DNA of 39,879 nt from Rubrivivax sp. (lineage in GTDB: Bacteria > Pseudomonadota > Gammaproteobacteria > Burkholderiales > Burkholderiaceae_C), in NCBI GenBank assembly GCA_018780805.1, contig JADMJD010000151.1, forward strand, positions 1 to 39,879, given 5' to 3'. This document shows, piece by piece, positions 32,660-39,879 of the stretch (its first letter is position 1; the number at the start of each line of letters is the position of its first letter). The notes under the pieces were generated by a model. The model made no database searches. It had not been told where the DNA came from and saw only the letters and a program-made list of their open reading frames with translations. A program made the position numbers and the translations under genes.

Positions 32660-35419
32660 ATGCGCATCCGCGGCCTGTTCCTGCACAGCCACGTGGCGCG
32701 CCGGGTCTTCTGGGTGCTGCTGCTGGCGGCGTTGTTGCCGCTGGCGGTGTTTGCCGTGCTCGCGGCCCAGGCCTGGGCCGTGCACCAGGCCCAGCAGCAG
32801 CGCTGGGCCGACAACGAGTACCGCAAGCAGGTCGGCCTGCGTGCCTTCGACAAGCTGGTGGCCGCCCGTGCCACGCTGGCGGCCCACGCTGCCAGCACCC
32901 CGGCCGAACGGCCGGCAGCGGCCGACCCGGCCGTGCGGGCCGTGCTGGCCCGCGTGGCCACGGTGTCCAGCGCCGACGGGTCGGTCAGCGGCGATCCGGC
33001 CTTGGCCGAGCTCTGGCGCGCACAGACCCAGCGCGAGCCGACCGATGCCACGCGCCTGTCGCCGCGCGCCGCACAGCGGATGCTGTGGTGGCTGCCCGCG
33101 GGGCCCGGCAGACCCGCCGTGGTCTTGCTGGCCCAACGTGACCTGGACCACCAACGCTGGTGGGTGGCCGAGGTGCAGGCGGACTTCCTGTGGGCCGACT
33201 TCGTGGCCGATGGCGCCGCCGCCACCTTGTGCGTCACCGACGCGCAGGGCGCTGCCTTGCGCTGCCCGCCCGGCGCCGACACCGGGTCGCGGGGTTGGCC
33301 GCTGTTCCTGGACGCCGGTTTTGGTAGCCCCGACTGGACGGTGCACGGCGACCCGCCCCTGGATGAGTTCATCGGCCCGGTGGCGCTGGGCCAGTCGCTG
33401 GTGCTGGGGGCGGTGGCCACCCTGTTGATGATCGTGGCGCTGGCCCTGGTGATGGTGCGCCGCACCTTGGTGCCGCTGGAGCAGTTGAACACCGGGACGC
33501 TGCGCCTGGCCGCTGGCGATTGGCAGGCGCGGGTGCCCGAGGGCCGCAGCGATGAGTTCGGGCAGCTGGCCGCGTCGTTCAACACCATGGCACAGCGCAT
33601 TGGCCGCCAGGTGCAGACGCTGGAGGTGCAGGCCCAGATCGACCGCGAAATCCTGGGCGGGCTGGACGCCGGCCGTGCCATCCAGCGTGTGGCGCAGCGT
33701 ATGCAAGCGGTGTTGCCCGGCGCGCCGGTGGCCGTTCTGGTGCGGGTTCTGGCCCGCGACCCGGCCCGTGAACAGAGCCGCGATGCGACCAGCAGCGCCT
33801 GGTGGGCCTACGACGGCAGCGGCCACGCGCCGCGCCCGCTGCAACTCGACCTGAGCGAGGTCTGCGCCACCGGAGGCGGGGCCTTGAACGGGCACTCGCT
33901 GGCGGCGGGGCCGTGGGCCCGTGCCGCGCTGGGCCAGACCGGCACACTGCCGACGGTGCGCGCCTGGTGCGCCAGCTGGCAAGACGAACGGCTGGCCCTG
34001 TTGCTGGCGGCACCGCAGGCCGAACTCGACGGCGCCACGCAGCAGGAGCTGTGCGACCTGCGCGACCGCACCGCCGTGACGCTGGCCGCGGCCGAGCGCG
34101 AGCACCGGCTGCGCGAGCGCGCGGTGCGCGACACCTTGACCGGGCTGCTGAACCGGCATGGCCTGCACGACGCCTGCGACCAACTGCTGCAGCAGGGCCA
34201 GGCCTGCAGCCTGTTGTTCGTGGACCTGGACGGCTTCAAGGAAGTGAACGACGCCCTGGGCCACACGGCGGGCGACGACCTGCTGCGCCAGGTGGCCCAG
34301 CGCCTGCGGGCGGCCGTGCCCGCGCACGCCGTGCTGGCGCGCCCGGGGGGCGACGAGTTTGTGCTGTTGTTGCCCGCTGCGGCCCAGGCCCAGGTGACAC
34401 CCGAAGCCCTGGCGGAGACCTTGTGCGCGCTGCTGGCCCAGCCGGTGGCGGTGCGCGGCCAGCTGCTGCACATCGGCGCCAGCATCGGCGTCGTCAGCAG
34501 CCCCGAAGACGGGCAGGACCGCGACGAGCTGCTGCGGCGTGCCGACCTGGCCATGTACGCCGCCAAGGGCGACGGGCGGGGCCGCTGGCGGCGCTTTGAA
34601 CACGCGCTGGACGCCGAGGCCAGCGAACGTGCCTGGATCGTGCGGGACCTGCGCAGCGCGCTGGACGCCGACGCGCTGCTGCTGCACTACCAACCCCGGC
34701 TGCGCGTGGCCGACGGCCAGGTGGCCTCCACCGAGGCCCTGGTGCGCTGGCCGCATCCCACGCGCGGCATGGTGCCGCCTGGCCGTTTTGTGCCGGTGGC
34801 CGAGGACGCCGGCCTGATCGAGCGCCTGGGCACCTTCGTGATGGACACGGCCCTGGCCCAGTTGCGGCGCTGGCGCGACGCCGGCTTGCCGGTGGGTCGC
34901 ATGGCGGTCAACGTCTCGGCCCGCCAACTGCAGGACCCGCAGTTTGCGGCCCAGGTGCTGGCCTGTGTGCGCCGGCATGGCCTGCAGCCGCAGGACCTGG
35001 AAGTGGAGATCACCGAGAGCCTGTTCGCCGGCGATGCTGGTGCCGTGGCGCGGGCGCTTGAGCCGCTGCGCCAGCAGGGCGTGCAGGTGGCGCTGGACGA
35101 CTTCGGCACCGGTTATTCGTCGCTGTCGGCCTTGCAGGACCTGCCGGTGGACGTGCTGAAGATCGACCGCAGCTTCGTGATTCAGCTCGGCCAGCGGCCG
35201 TCGGCCGATGCGGTGGTGCGGGCCATCATCAGCCTGGCCCACGCGCTGGACAAACACGTGGTGGCCGAGGGCGTGGAAACGCTGCTGCAGGAAGAGCGCC
35301 TGCTGGCGCTGGGCTGTGACGAACTGCAGGGTTACCGCTACGCCCGGCCCATGCCCGGGGAGCAGGTGCCAGCGCGCCTGGCGCAGGGTTTCGAACTCGC
35401 GGTGCCGGCGCTGGCCTGA
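32660..35419 (+). CDS. Membrane GGDEF-EAL protein with HAMP domain (c-di-GMP turnover)
   Basis: The protein has 919 residues. Membrane helix 1 (VFWVLLLAALLPLAVFAVLA, residues about 16-35) and helix 2 (near residue 255) bracket a periplasmic sensor region of about 210 residues with no recognised fold. A HAMP linker and a GAF-like region follow. The diguanylate cyclase domain has the intact RPGGDEF motif near residue 562. The phosphodiesterase domain has TEALVRW (Glu692), VNVSARQ, EITES, LDDFGTGYSSL, LKIDRSF and AEGVET, all canonical. Both activities could therefore be functional. It is downstream of an orphan pseudopilin. Its stop overlaps the left arm of a 161-bp palindrome. Confidence 0.93.
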   Translation: MRIRGLFLHSHVARRVFWVLLLAALLPLAVFAVLAAQAWAVHQAQQQRWADNEYRKQVGLRAFDKLVAARATLAAHAASTPAERPAAADPAVRAVLARVATVSSADGSVSGDPALAELWRAQTQREPTDATRLSPRAAQRMLWWLPAGPGRPAVVLLAQRDLDHQRWWVAEVQADFLWADFVADGAAATLCVTDAQGAALRCPPGADTGSRGWPLFLDAGFGSPDWTVHGDPPLDEFIGPVALGQSLVLGAVATLLMIVALALVMVRRTLVPLEQLNTGTLRLAAGDWQARVPEGRSDEFGQLAASFNTMAQRIGRQVQTLEVQAQIDREILGGLDAGRAIQRVAQRMQAVLPGAPVAVLVRVLARDPAREQSRDATSSAWWAYDGSGHAPRPLQLDLSEVCATGGGALNGHSLAAGPWARAALGQTGTLPTVRAWCASWQDERLALLLAAPQAELDGATQQELCDLRDRTAVTLAAAEREHRLRERAVRDTLTGLLNRHGLHDACDQLLQQGQACSLLFVDLDGFKEVNDALGHTAGDDLLRQVAQRLRAAVPAHAVLARPGGDEFVLLLPAAAQAQVTPEALAETLCALLAQPVAVRGQLLHIGASIGVVSSPEDGQDRDELLRRADLAMYAAKGDGRGRWRRFEHALDAEASERAWIVRDLRSALDADALLLHYQPRLRVADGQVASTEALVRWPHPTRGMVPPGRFVPVAEDAGLIERLGTFVMDTALAQLRRWRDAGLPVGRMAVNVSARQLQDPQFAAQVLACVRRHGLQPQDLEVEITESLFAGDAGAVARALEPLRQQGVQVALDDFGTGYSSLSALQDLPVDVLKIDRSFVIQLGQRPSADAVVRAIISLAHALDKHVVAEGVETLLQEERLLALGCDELQGYRYARPMPGEQVPARLAQGFELAVPALA

Positions 35420-35579
35420 GAGCCTGAGAGTCTTTCGCGCATGCCCGCTCGCCACCCCAAAACGCACCCGCTCGGCGTTGCAAATGCTCGCCATAGCCCG
35501 AGCTATGGCTGCGCTTTGCGCCTTGATCGGGCACGTTTTGGCGCGTCGCTCGGGCACGCCCGAAAAATTCTCAGGCTCT
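35419..35579. repeat. 161-bp nested palindrome between convergent genes (probable bidirectional terminator / dispersed element)
   Basis: Perfect 11-bp outer arms AGAGCCTGAGA (35419-35429) and TCTCAGGCTCT (35569-35579) enclose CCAAAACG/CGTTTTGG (35457-35464, 35534-35541), GCAAA/TTTGC (35480-35484, 35515-35519) and a central hairpin CCATAGC-ccga-GCTATGG (35491-35508). The symmetry is centred near 35500. It separates the GGDEF/EAL gene from convergent fumarase and could stop transcripts from both sides. It resembles dispersed palindromes I recall from Burkholderiales genomes. No gene is encoded inside it. Confidence 0.65.
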
Positions 35580-35588
35580 GAGCGCTGT

Positions 35589-37130
35589 TCAGGCCACGGT
35601 GACCGGGATCTTGCCGATCTTGGACTGAGTGATCTTCGCTTGCCATTCACGCGGCCCGGTGTCGTGCACGCTGGTGCCGCTGGCGTCCACCGCCACGGTG
35701 ACCGGCATGTCCTGCACGTCGAACTCGTAGATGGCTTCCATGCCCAGGTCGGCAAAACCCACCACCTGCGCGCCGCGGATGGCCTTGGCCACCAGGTAGG
35801 CCGCACCGCCCACCGCCATCAGGTAGGCGCTGCCGTGTTTTTTGATGGCCTCGATGGCCACCGGGCCACGTTCGGCCTTGCCGATCATGCTGATCAGGCC
35901 GGTCTGCGCCAGCATCATCTCGGTGAACTTGTCCATGCGGGTGGCCGTGGTCGGGCCGGCGGGTCCCACGACTTCGTCACGCACCGGGTCCACCGGGCCG
36001 ACGTAGTAGATGACGCGGTTGGTGAAGTCCACCGGCAGCGGCTCACCCTTGGCCAGCATGTCCTGGATGCGCTTGTGCGCGGCATCCCGGCCGGTCAGCA
36101 TCTTGCCCGACAGCAGCAGCGTCTGGCCAGGCTTCCAGGCTGCGACCTGTTCCTTGGTCAGCGTGTTCAGGTCGACCTTGGTGCTCTTGTTGTAGTCCGG
36201 CGCCCAGTGCACGTCGGGCCACAGGTCCAGACTGGGCGCGTCCAGGTAGCTCGGGCCGGAGCCATCGAGCACGAAGTGCGCGTGCCGCGTGGCGGCGCAG
36301 TTCGGGATCATCGCCACCGGCTTGCTGGCCGCGTGGGTGGGGTAGGTCGCGATCTTGACGTCCAGCACTGTGGTCAGGCCCCCCAGGCCCTGCGCGCCGA
36401 TGCCCAGCGCGTTGACCTTCTCGTACAGCTCGATGCGCAGCTCTTCCAGTTTGTCCTGCGGGCCGCGGGCCAGCAGCTCGTGCATGTCCACCGGGTCCAT
36501 CAGCACTTCCTTGGCCATCAGCATGGCCTTCTCGGCGGTGCCGCCGACGCCGATGCCCAGCATGCCTGGCGGGCACCAGCCGGCGCCCATGGTCGGCACG
36601 GTCTTCAGCACCCAGTCGACCAGGTTGTCGCTGGGGTTGAGCATCACGAACTTGCTCTTGTTTTCGCTGCCACCGCCCTTGGCCGCCACCGTCACGTCGA
36701 GTTTGTTGCCTGGCACCACCGTCATGTGGATCACGGCCGGGGTGTTGTCCTGCGTGTTCTTTCGCGCAAACAGCGGGTCGGACAGCACCGAGCCACGCAG
36801 CGGGTTGTCGCGGTCCAGGTAGGCCTTGCGCACACCGTCGTTGACGGCGTCCTCCACCGAGCCGGGGAAGTTCTCGAAGCGCACATCCATGCCGATCTTC
36901 AGGAACACGTTGACGATGCCGGTGTCCTGGCAGATGGGGCGGCGGCCCTCGGCGCTCATGCGCGAGTTGGTCAGGATCTGCGCGATCGCGTCCTTGGCCG
37001 CCGGGCTCTGCTCACGCTCGTAGGCGCGGGCCAGGTGGGCGATGTAGTCGGCCGGGTGGTAGTACGAGATGTACTGCAGCGCGGCAGCGACGCTGTCGAC
37101 GAGGTCGGCGTGGCGGATGGTGGTGCTCAT
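35589..37130 (-). CDS. Fumarate hydratase, class I (iron-sulfur, FumA-type)
   Basis: The protein has 513 residues, a normal single-chain class I fumarase. The N-terminal alpha-type part contains RRPICQDTGIVNVF (Cys67, an iron-sulfur ligand), KGGGSENKSKF, VPTMGAGWCPPGMLGIGVGG and MIPNCAATRHAHF (further cysteine). The C-terminal beta-type part contains LLLSGKMLTGRDAAHKR, YYVGPVDPV and GPAGPTTATRMDKF. It hydrates fumarate to malate in the TCA cycle using an oxygen-sensitive [4Fe-4S] cluster. Tartrate dehydratase is the main alternative in this superfamily but is usually two separate subunits. An antiporter gene lies 27 bp after the other end, upstream on the same strand. Confidence 0.93.
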   Translation of the reverse strand: MSTTIRHADLVDSVAAALQYISYYHPADYIAHLARAYEREQSPAAKDAIAQILTNSRMSAEGRRPICQDTGIVNVFLKIGMDVRFENFPGSVEDAVNDGVRKAYLDRDNPLRGSVLSDPLFARKNTQDNTPAVIHMTVVPGNKLDVTVAAKGGGSENKSKFVMLNPSDNLVDWVLKTVPTMGAGWCPPGMLGIGVGGTAEKAMLMAKEVLMDPVDMHELLARGPQDKLEELRIELYEKVNALGIGAQGLGGLTTVLDVKIATYPTHAASKPVAMIPNCAATRHAHFVLDGSGPSYLDAPSLDLWPDVHWAPDYNKSTKVDLNTLTKEQVAAWKPGQTLLLSGKMLTGRDAAHKRIQDMLAKGEPLPVDFTNRVIYYVGPVDPVRDEVVGPAGPTTATRMDKFTEMMLAQTGLISMIGKAERGPVAIEAIKKHGSAYLMAVGGAAYLVAKAIRGAQVVGFADLGMEAIYEFDVQDMPVTVAVDASGTSVHDTGPREWQAKITQSKIGKIPVTVA

Positions 37131-37157
37131 GGTGCGACAGTGTAGGGAGTGAGGGGG

Positions 37158-38573
37158 TCAGACAAACCAGATGAAGGTCATCACAACAAACAGCGGTACG
37201 AGCACCGCACATGACCAGACCATGTACCCGAAGAAGCTGGGCATGCGGATGCCACGGTCCTCGGCGATGGCCTTGACCATGAAGTTGGGGGCGTTGCCGA
37301 TGTAGGTGTTGGCACCCATGAACACCGCGCCGGCCGAGATGGCGGCCAGGGTGGGCGCCAGTGTCGTCATCAACACGGCCGGGTCACCCCCCGCCAGGTT
37401 GAAAAACACCAGGTAGGTCGGCGCGTTGTCCAGGAACGAGCTCAGCACGCCGCTGAACCAGAAGTAGGCCCAAGGCAGTGGCTGTCCGTCGTCCCCGGTG
37501 ACGGCACGCGCCACGGCGCCGAAAGCACCGGCTTCGCCGGCCTTCAGCATGGCCAGCACCGGCACCATGGTGACGAAGATACCGATGAAAAGTTTGGCCA
37601 CCTCTTGCATGGGCGCCCAGGAGAACTGGTTGGCCTCGCGCACCGACCGCTGCGTGAGCCACAGCGACAGGCCGGTGACGCCGATCAGCGCGCCGTCGCG
37701 CACCAGCTGCGCCAGGCCCACCTCGGTGCCGGCAATGTTCACCGTCCAGCTGGGCTTCCACAGGCCGCTCATCAGCACCAGGCCCATCACCGCCAGCAGC
37801 AGCAGGAAGTTCACACCACCTTCGATGCCGAAGCGTTGGTCGTCGGGCGTGGGGTCGGCGCGGGTGACACCTTCCTTGCGGTACCACCAGGTGTCGATGA
37901 GCCAGAAGATCAGCAGCAACGCGCCGATCAGCGACAAGGTCTCGGGGAAGATGTGCTGCGCGGTCCAGAAGAAGTCCACGCCCTTGAGGAACCCCAGGAA
38001 CAACGGCGGGTCGCCCAGCGGGGTCAGCGAACCGCCCGCGTTGCTGACGATGAAGATGAAAAAAACCACCACGTGGGCGACATGTTTGCGGTTGTCGTTG
38101 GCGCGGATCAGCGGCCGGATCATCAGCATCGACGCGCCCGTGGTGCCCATGAAGCTGGCCAGCACGGCGCCGATGGCCATCAGCGCCACGTTCAGCCCCG
38201 GGCTGCCGTGCAGGTTGCCCCGGATGTAGATGCCACCGGCCACGGTGAACAGGGCCGTGAGCAGGATGATGAAGGGCAGGTACTCGGCCAGCAGCGTGTG
38301 CGCCAGCACGGCGCCGGTGCCGCCCAGGCCCTGGCTGGCGGCAAAGGGCAGCAGGAACAGCAGCGACCAACCCGCGGCCACCTTGCCAAAGTGGTGGTGC
38401 CAGAAGTGCGGCACGGCCAGCGGCATCACCGCGATGGACAGCAGCATGCCGGCAAACGGGATGCCCCACCAGGCGGCGAGCGTGGCGCCGTCCAGGTCCG
38501 CGGCATGGGCCGGGCCTGTGGTGAGCAGCACGGCACCCAGGAAAAGGGCACGCAGCATCAGGGCAGGAGGCAT
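37158..38573 (-). CDS. NhaD-type Na+/H+ antiporter (ion transporter superfamily)
   Basis: The protein has 471 residues. It has an N-terminal signal-like helix (ALMLRALFLGAVLLTTGPAH) and about 12 further membrane helices. Family motifs include FMGTTGASMLMIRPLIRAND, HVVVFFIFIVSNAGGSLTPL followed by GDPPLFLGFLKGVDFFW, and FSGVLSSFLDNAPTYLVFFN, with conserved charged and polar residues in membrane segments. It would exchange sodium for protons at the inner membrane. Automated pipelines sometimes label such proteins citrate transporters. It lies upstream of fumarase on the same strand with a 27-bp gap and may be cotranscribed, but there is no metabolic link. Confidence 0.85.
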   Translation of the reverse strand: MPPALMLRALFLGAVLLTTGPAHAADLDGATLAAWWGIPFAGMLLSIAVMPLAVPHFWHHHFGKVAAGWSLLFLLPFAASQGLGGTGAVLAHTLLAEYLPFIILLTALFTVAGGIYIRGNLHGSPGLNVALMAIGAVLASFMGTTGASMLMIRPLIRANDNRKHVAHVVVFFIFIVSNAGGSLTPLGDPPLFLGFLKGVDFFWTAQHIFPETLSLIGALLLIFWLIDTWWYRKEGVTRADPTPDDQRFGIEGGVNFLLLLAVMGLVLMSGLWKPSWTVNIAGTEVGLAQLVRDGALIGVTGLSLWLTQRSVREANQFSWAPMQEVAKLFIGIFVTMVPVLAMLKAGEAGAFGAVARAVTGDDGQPLPWAYFWFSGVLSSFLDNAPTYLVFFNLAGGDPAVLMTTLAPTLAAISAGAVFMGANTYIGNAPNFMVKAIAEDRGIRMPSFFGYMVWSCAVLVPLFVVMTFIWFV

Positions 38574-38648
38574 CGTGGCGTCGGCGTCGAAAGAAAACCC
38601 GAATTCTAGGAGCCAGGCCCGCCAACTGCCTGACGCTGGCCGACGTGA

Positions 38649-39716
38649 TCAGCGCGGCCCGGGTGGCCGCACCAGGCTGGCGATGATGGCCACCAGGGTG
38701 AGCGGCGCGACGAAGCCGATCAGGACCTCGGAGAAGGCCCCGATGCCAGCATGCTGCTGCGCCGCCATCAGCAGGTACAAGGTGTAGGCCAGGTAGTAAC
38801 ACAGCAGCACCGCGCCCTCCCAACGCGCAATGCGGCGGCCGGTGATGAACACCGGCAGGCAGGCCAGCGCTGCGGCCAGCATCACCCAGAGGTCGAAGCG
38901 CATCACCGCCGCGGGCACCGGCAGGCCCGCGCTACCGGCCACCAGCGCCGTCAGGCCCAGGCAGCCCAGGATGTTGAAGATGCAGCTGCCGATGACGTTG
39001 CCCACCGCGATGTCACGCTGGCCGCGCCAGGCCGCCATCAGCGATGTGGCCAGCTCCGGCAGCGAGGTGCCGACGGCCACGATGGTCAGGCCGATCACCA
39101 GCTCGCTGAGGCCCAGCTGCAGCGCAAAGGCGGTGGCCGCGGCCACCAGGGCCTGTGCACCCACCACCAGCAGGCCCAGGCCACCCAGCACCATGGCGAC
39201 GCTCAAGCGGATGCGGGTGGCGCCGGCATGGCCGATGTCGGTGGCAAAGTCAGCGTTGGCATCGGCGTCGCTGGCCCGTGATTGGCGCACCAGGAACACT
39301 GTGTACAGCACCAGCAGGCCCAGCAGCAAGGCGCCATCCAGCGGCCCGATGCGGCCGTCCAGCGCCAGCAGCGCCAGCAGCAGGGCACTGCCGATCATCA
39401 CCGGCACCTCCTGCCGGATGACCTGCAGGCTGACCGCCAGCGGCACGATCAGCGCCGACACGCCCAGGATGCCCAGGATGTTGAAGACATTGCTGCCCAC
39501 GACGTTGCCCAGCGCGATGTCGGTGCGGCCATCGAGCGCGGCGCCCACGCTGACGGCCACCTCTGGTGCGCTGGTGCCGAAGGCCACCACCGTGAGGCCG
39601 ATCACCAGCGGCGACAGCCCCCAGCCCAGTGCCAGCCGCGCGGCACCGCGCACCAGCACATCGGCGCCCAGCACCAGGGCCCCCAGGCCGAAGGCGAACT
39701 GCAGCAGGTCGGGCAC
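38649..39716 (-). CDS. Calcium/sodium antiporter (CaCA family, YrbG-like)
   Basis: The protein has 355 residues, with about ten membrane helices in two inverted halves. The two alpha repeats carry the ion-binding motifs: VVAFGTSAPEVAVS with GNVVGSNVFNILGILG (residues about 43-85), and IVAVGTSLPELATS with GNVIGSCIFNILGCLG (residues about 211-252). The central loop (SRASDADANADF) is acidic. It exchanges calcium for sodium (or protons) across the inner membrane. It starts 12 bp after the stop of the truncated UPF0114 gene, so the two are probably cotranscribed. Confidence 0.92.
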   Translation of the reverse strand: MPDLLQFAFGLGALVLGADVLVRGAARLALGWGLSPLVIGLTVVAFGTSAPEVAVSVGAALDGRTDIALGNVVGSNVFNILGILGVSALIVPLAVSLQVIRQEVPVMIGSALLLALLALDGRIGPLDGALLLGLLVLYTVFLVRQSRASDADANADFATDIGHAGATRIRLSVAMVLGGLGLLVVGAQALVAAATAFALQLGLSELVIGLTIVAVGTSLPELATSLMAAWRGQRDIAVGNVIGSCIFNILGCLGLTALVAGSAGLPVPAAVMRFDLWVMLAAALACLPVFITGRRIARWEGAVLLCYYLAYTLYLLMAAQQHAGIGAFSEVLIGFVAPLTLVAIIASLVRPPGPR

Positions 39717-39728
39717 GGCAGGGCGGGT

Positions 39729-39879
39729 TCAGTGTGGGTTGGTGGCTGGCGGCGCCATGACGCGGTCAGCCAGCGCGATGGCCAGCGCCGAGAACAGGAA
39801 GGCGACGTGGATCACCGTCTGCCAGATCAGCACCTTCTCGTCGTAGTTGGCGGCGTTGATGAAGGTCTTCAGCAGGTGG
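39729..39879 (-). CDS. UPF0114 (YqhA-like) membrane protein, C-terminal part (5' end outside window)
   Basis: The minus strand reads 49 residues into the window edge: HLLKTFINAANYDEKVLIW, then a membrane helix IHVAFLFSALAIALADRVM and a short tail ending at TGA (39731-39729). This matches the end of UPF0114/YqhA proteins, small inner-membrane proteins of about 165-190 residues with no established function. The start lies beyond position 39879. Confidence 0.75.
   Translation of the reverse strand, partial: HLLKTFINAANYDEKVLIWQTVIHVAFLFSALAIALADRVMAPPATNPH

Noticed and set aside
32528-35806. A 1092-codon minus-strand frame opposite the GGDEF/EAL gene and crossing the palindrome
   Set aside because: The plus strand encodes a fully canonical GGDEF-EAL protein; the antisense frame has no recognisable domain.

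Overview
The window is very GC-rich, almost gene-saturated DNA with no RNA genes, phage genes, insertion sequences or CRISPR. The gene families point to a betaproteobacterium of the order Burkholderiales, most likely Comamonadaceae. They include a periplasmic tripartite-tricarboxylate (Bug) receptor, a protocatechuate 4,5-dioxygenase pair, a MoxR/DUF58/TgpA block, and intergenic palindromes of a style common in that group. The assignment is inference from gene content and style; there is no 16S or other marker to prove it.

Left part (1-6813, + strand): five tightly packed genes form the predicted peptide-ligase cluster. They are the C-terminal end of a DUF2126 transglutaminase-like protein, a circularly permuted ATP-grasp/alpha-E fusion, a transglutaminase, a stand-alone permuted ATP-grasp and a stand-alone alpha-E protein. 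The product is unknown. A hairpin separates this cluster from a convergent MltB-type lytic transglycosylase. Then come the two subunits of a class III extradiol ring-cleavage dioxygenase (LigAB type) and a divergent LysR regulator, with a perfect 19-bp palindrome between them.

Middle part (10.2-19.3 kb, + strand): a pentitol/hexitol operon. An ABC transporter (binding protein, two permeases, ATPase) is followed by a ribitol dehydrogenase-like SDR, a D-arabinitol 4-dehydrogenase, an AraC regulator and xylulokinase. The inferred route is polyol import, oxidation to a ketopentose, and phosphorylation into the pentose phosphate pathway. A C-terminal scrap of a LacI regulator remains behind xylB. 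On the minus strand (19.3-24.2 kb) lies a sugar-acid operon: an IlvD/Edd-family pentonate dehydratase, an RraA/HMG-aldolase-like protein, a Bug receptor and a short ketoglutarate-semialdehyde-dehydrogenase-like enzyme. It is divergent from a GntR/FCD regulator, and a 14-bp palindrome sits between them.

Right part: a minus-strand moxR-DUF58-tgpA-araC operon joined by 4-bp overlaps (25.0-29.8 kb). On the plus strand follow a histone-deacetylase-like amidohydrolase, an MscS channel, a GspG-like pseudopilin and a GGDEF/EAL protein. A 161-bp nested palindrome closes this block. On the minus strand are class I fumarase, an NhaD-type Na+/H+ antiporter, a Ca2+/Na+ exchanger and the truncated end of a UPF0114 (YqhA-like) membrane protein.

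The most interesting material is the peptide-ligase cluster, whose fused ATP-grasp looks catalytically degenerate. Next are the RraA-like protein in the sugar-acid operon, where a dehydratase or aldolase is otherwise missing, and the pseudopilin/c-di-GMP gene pair.
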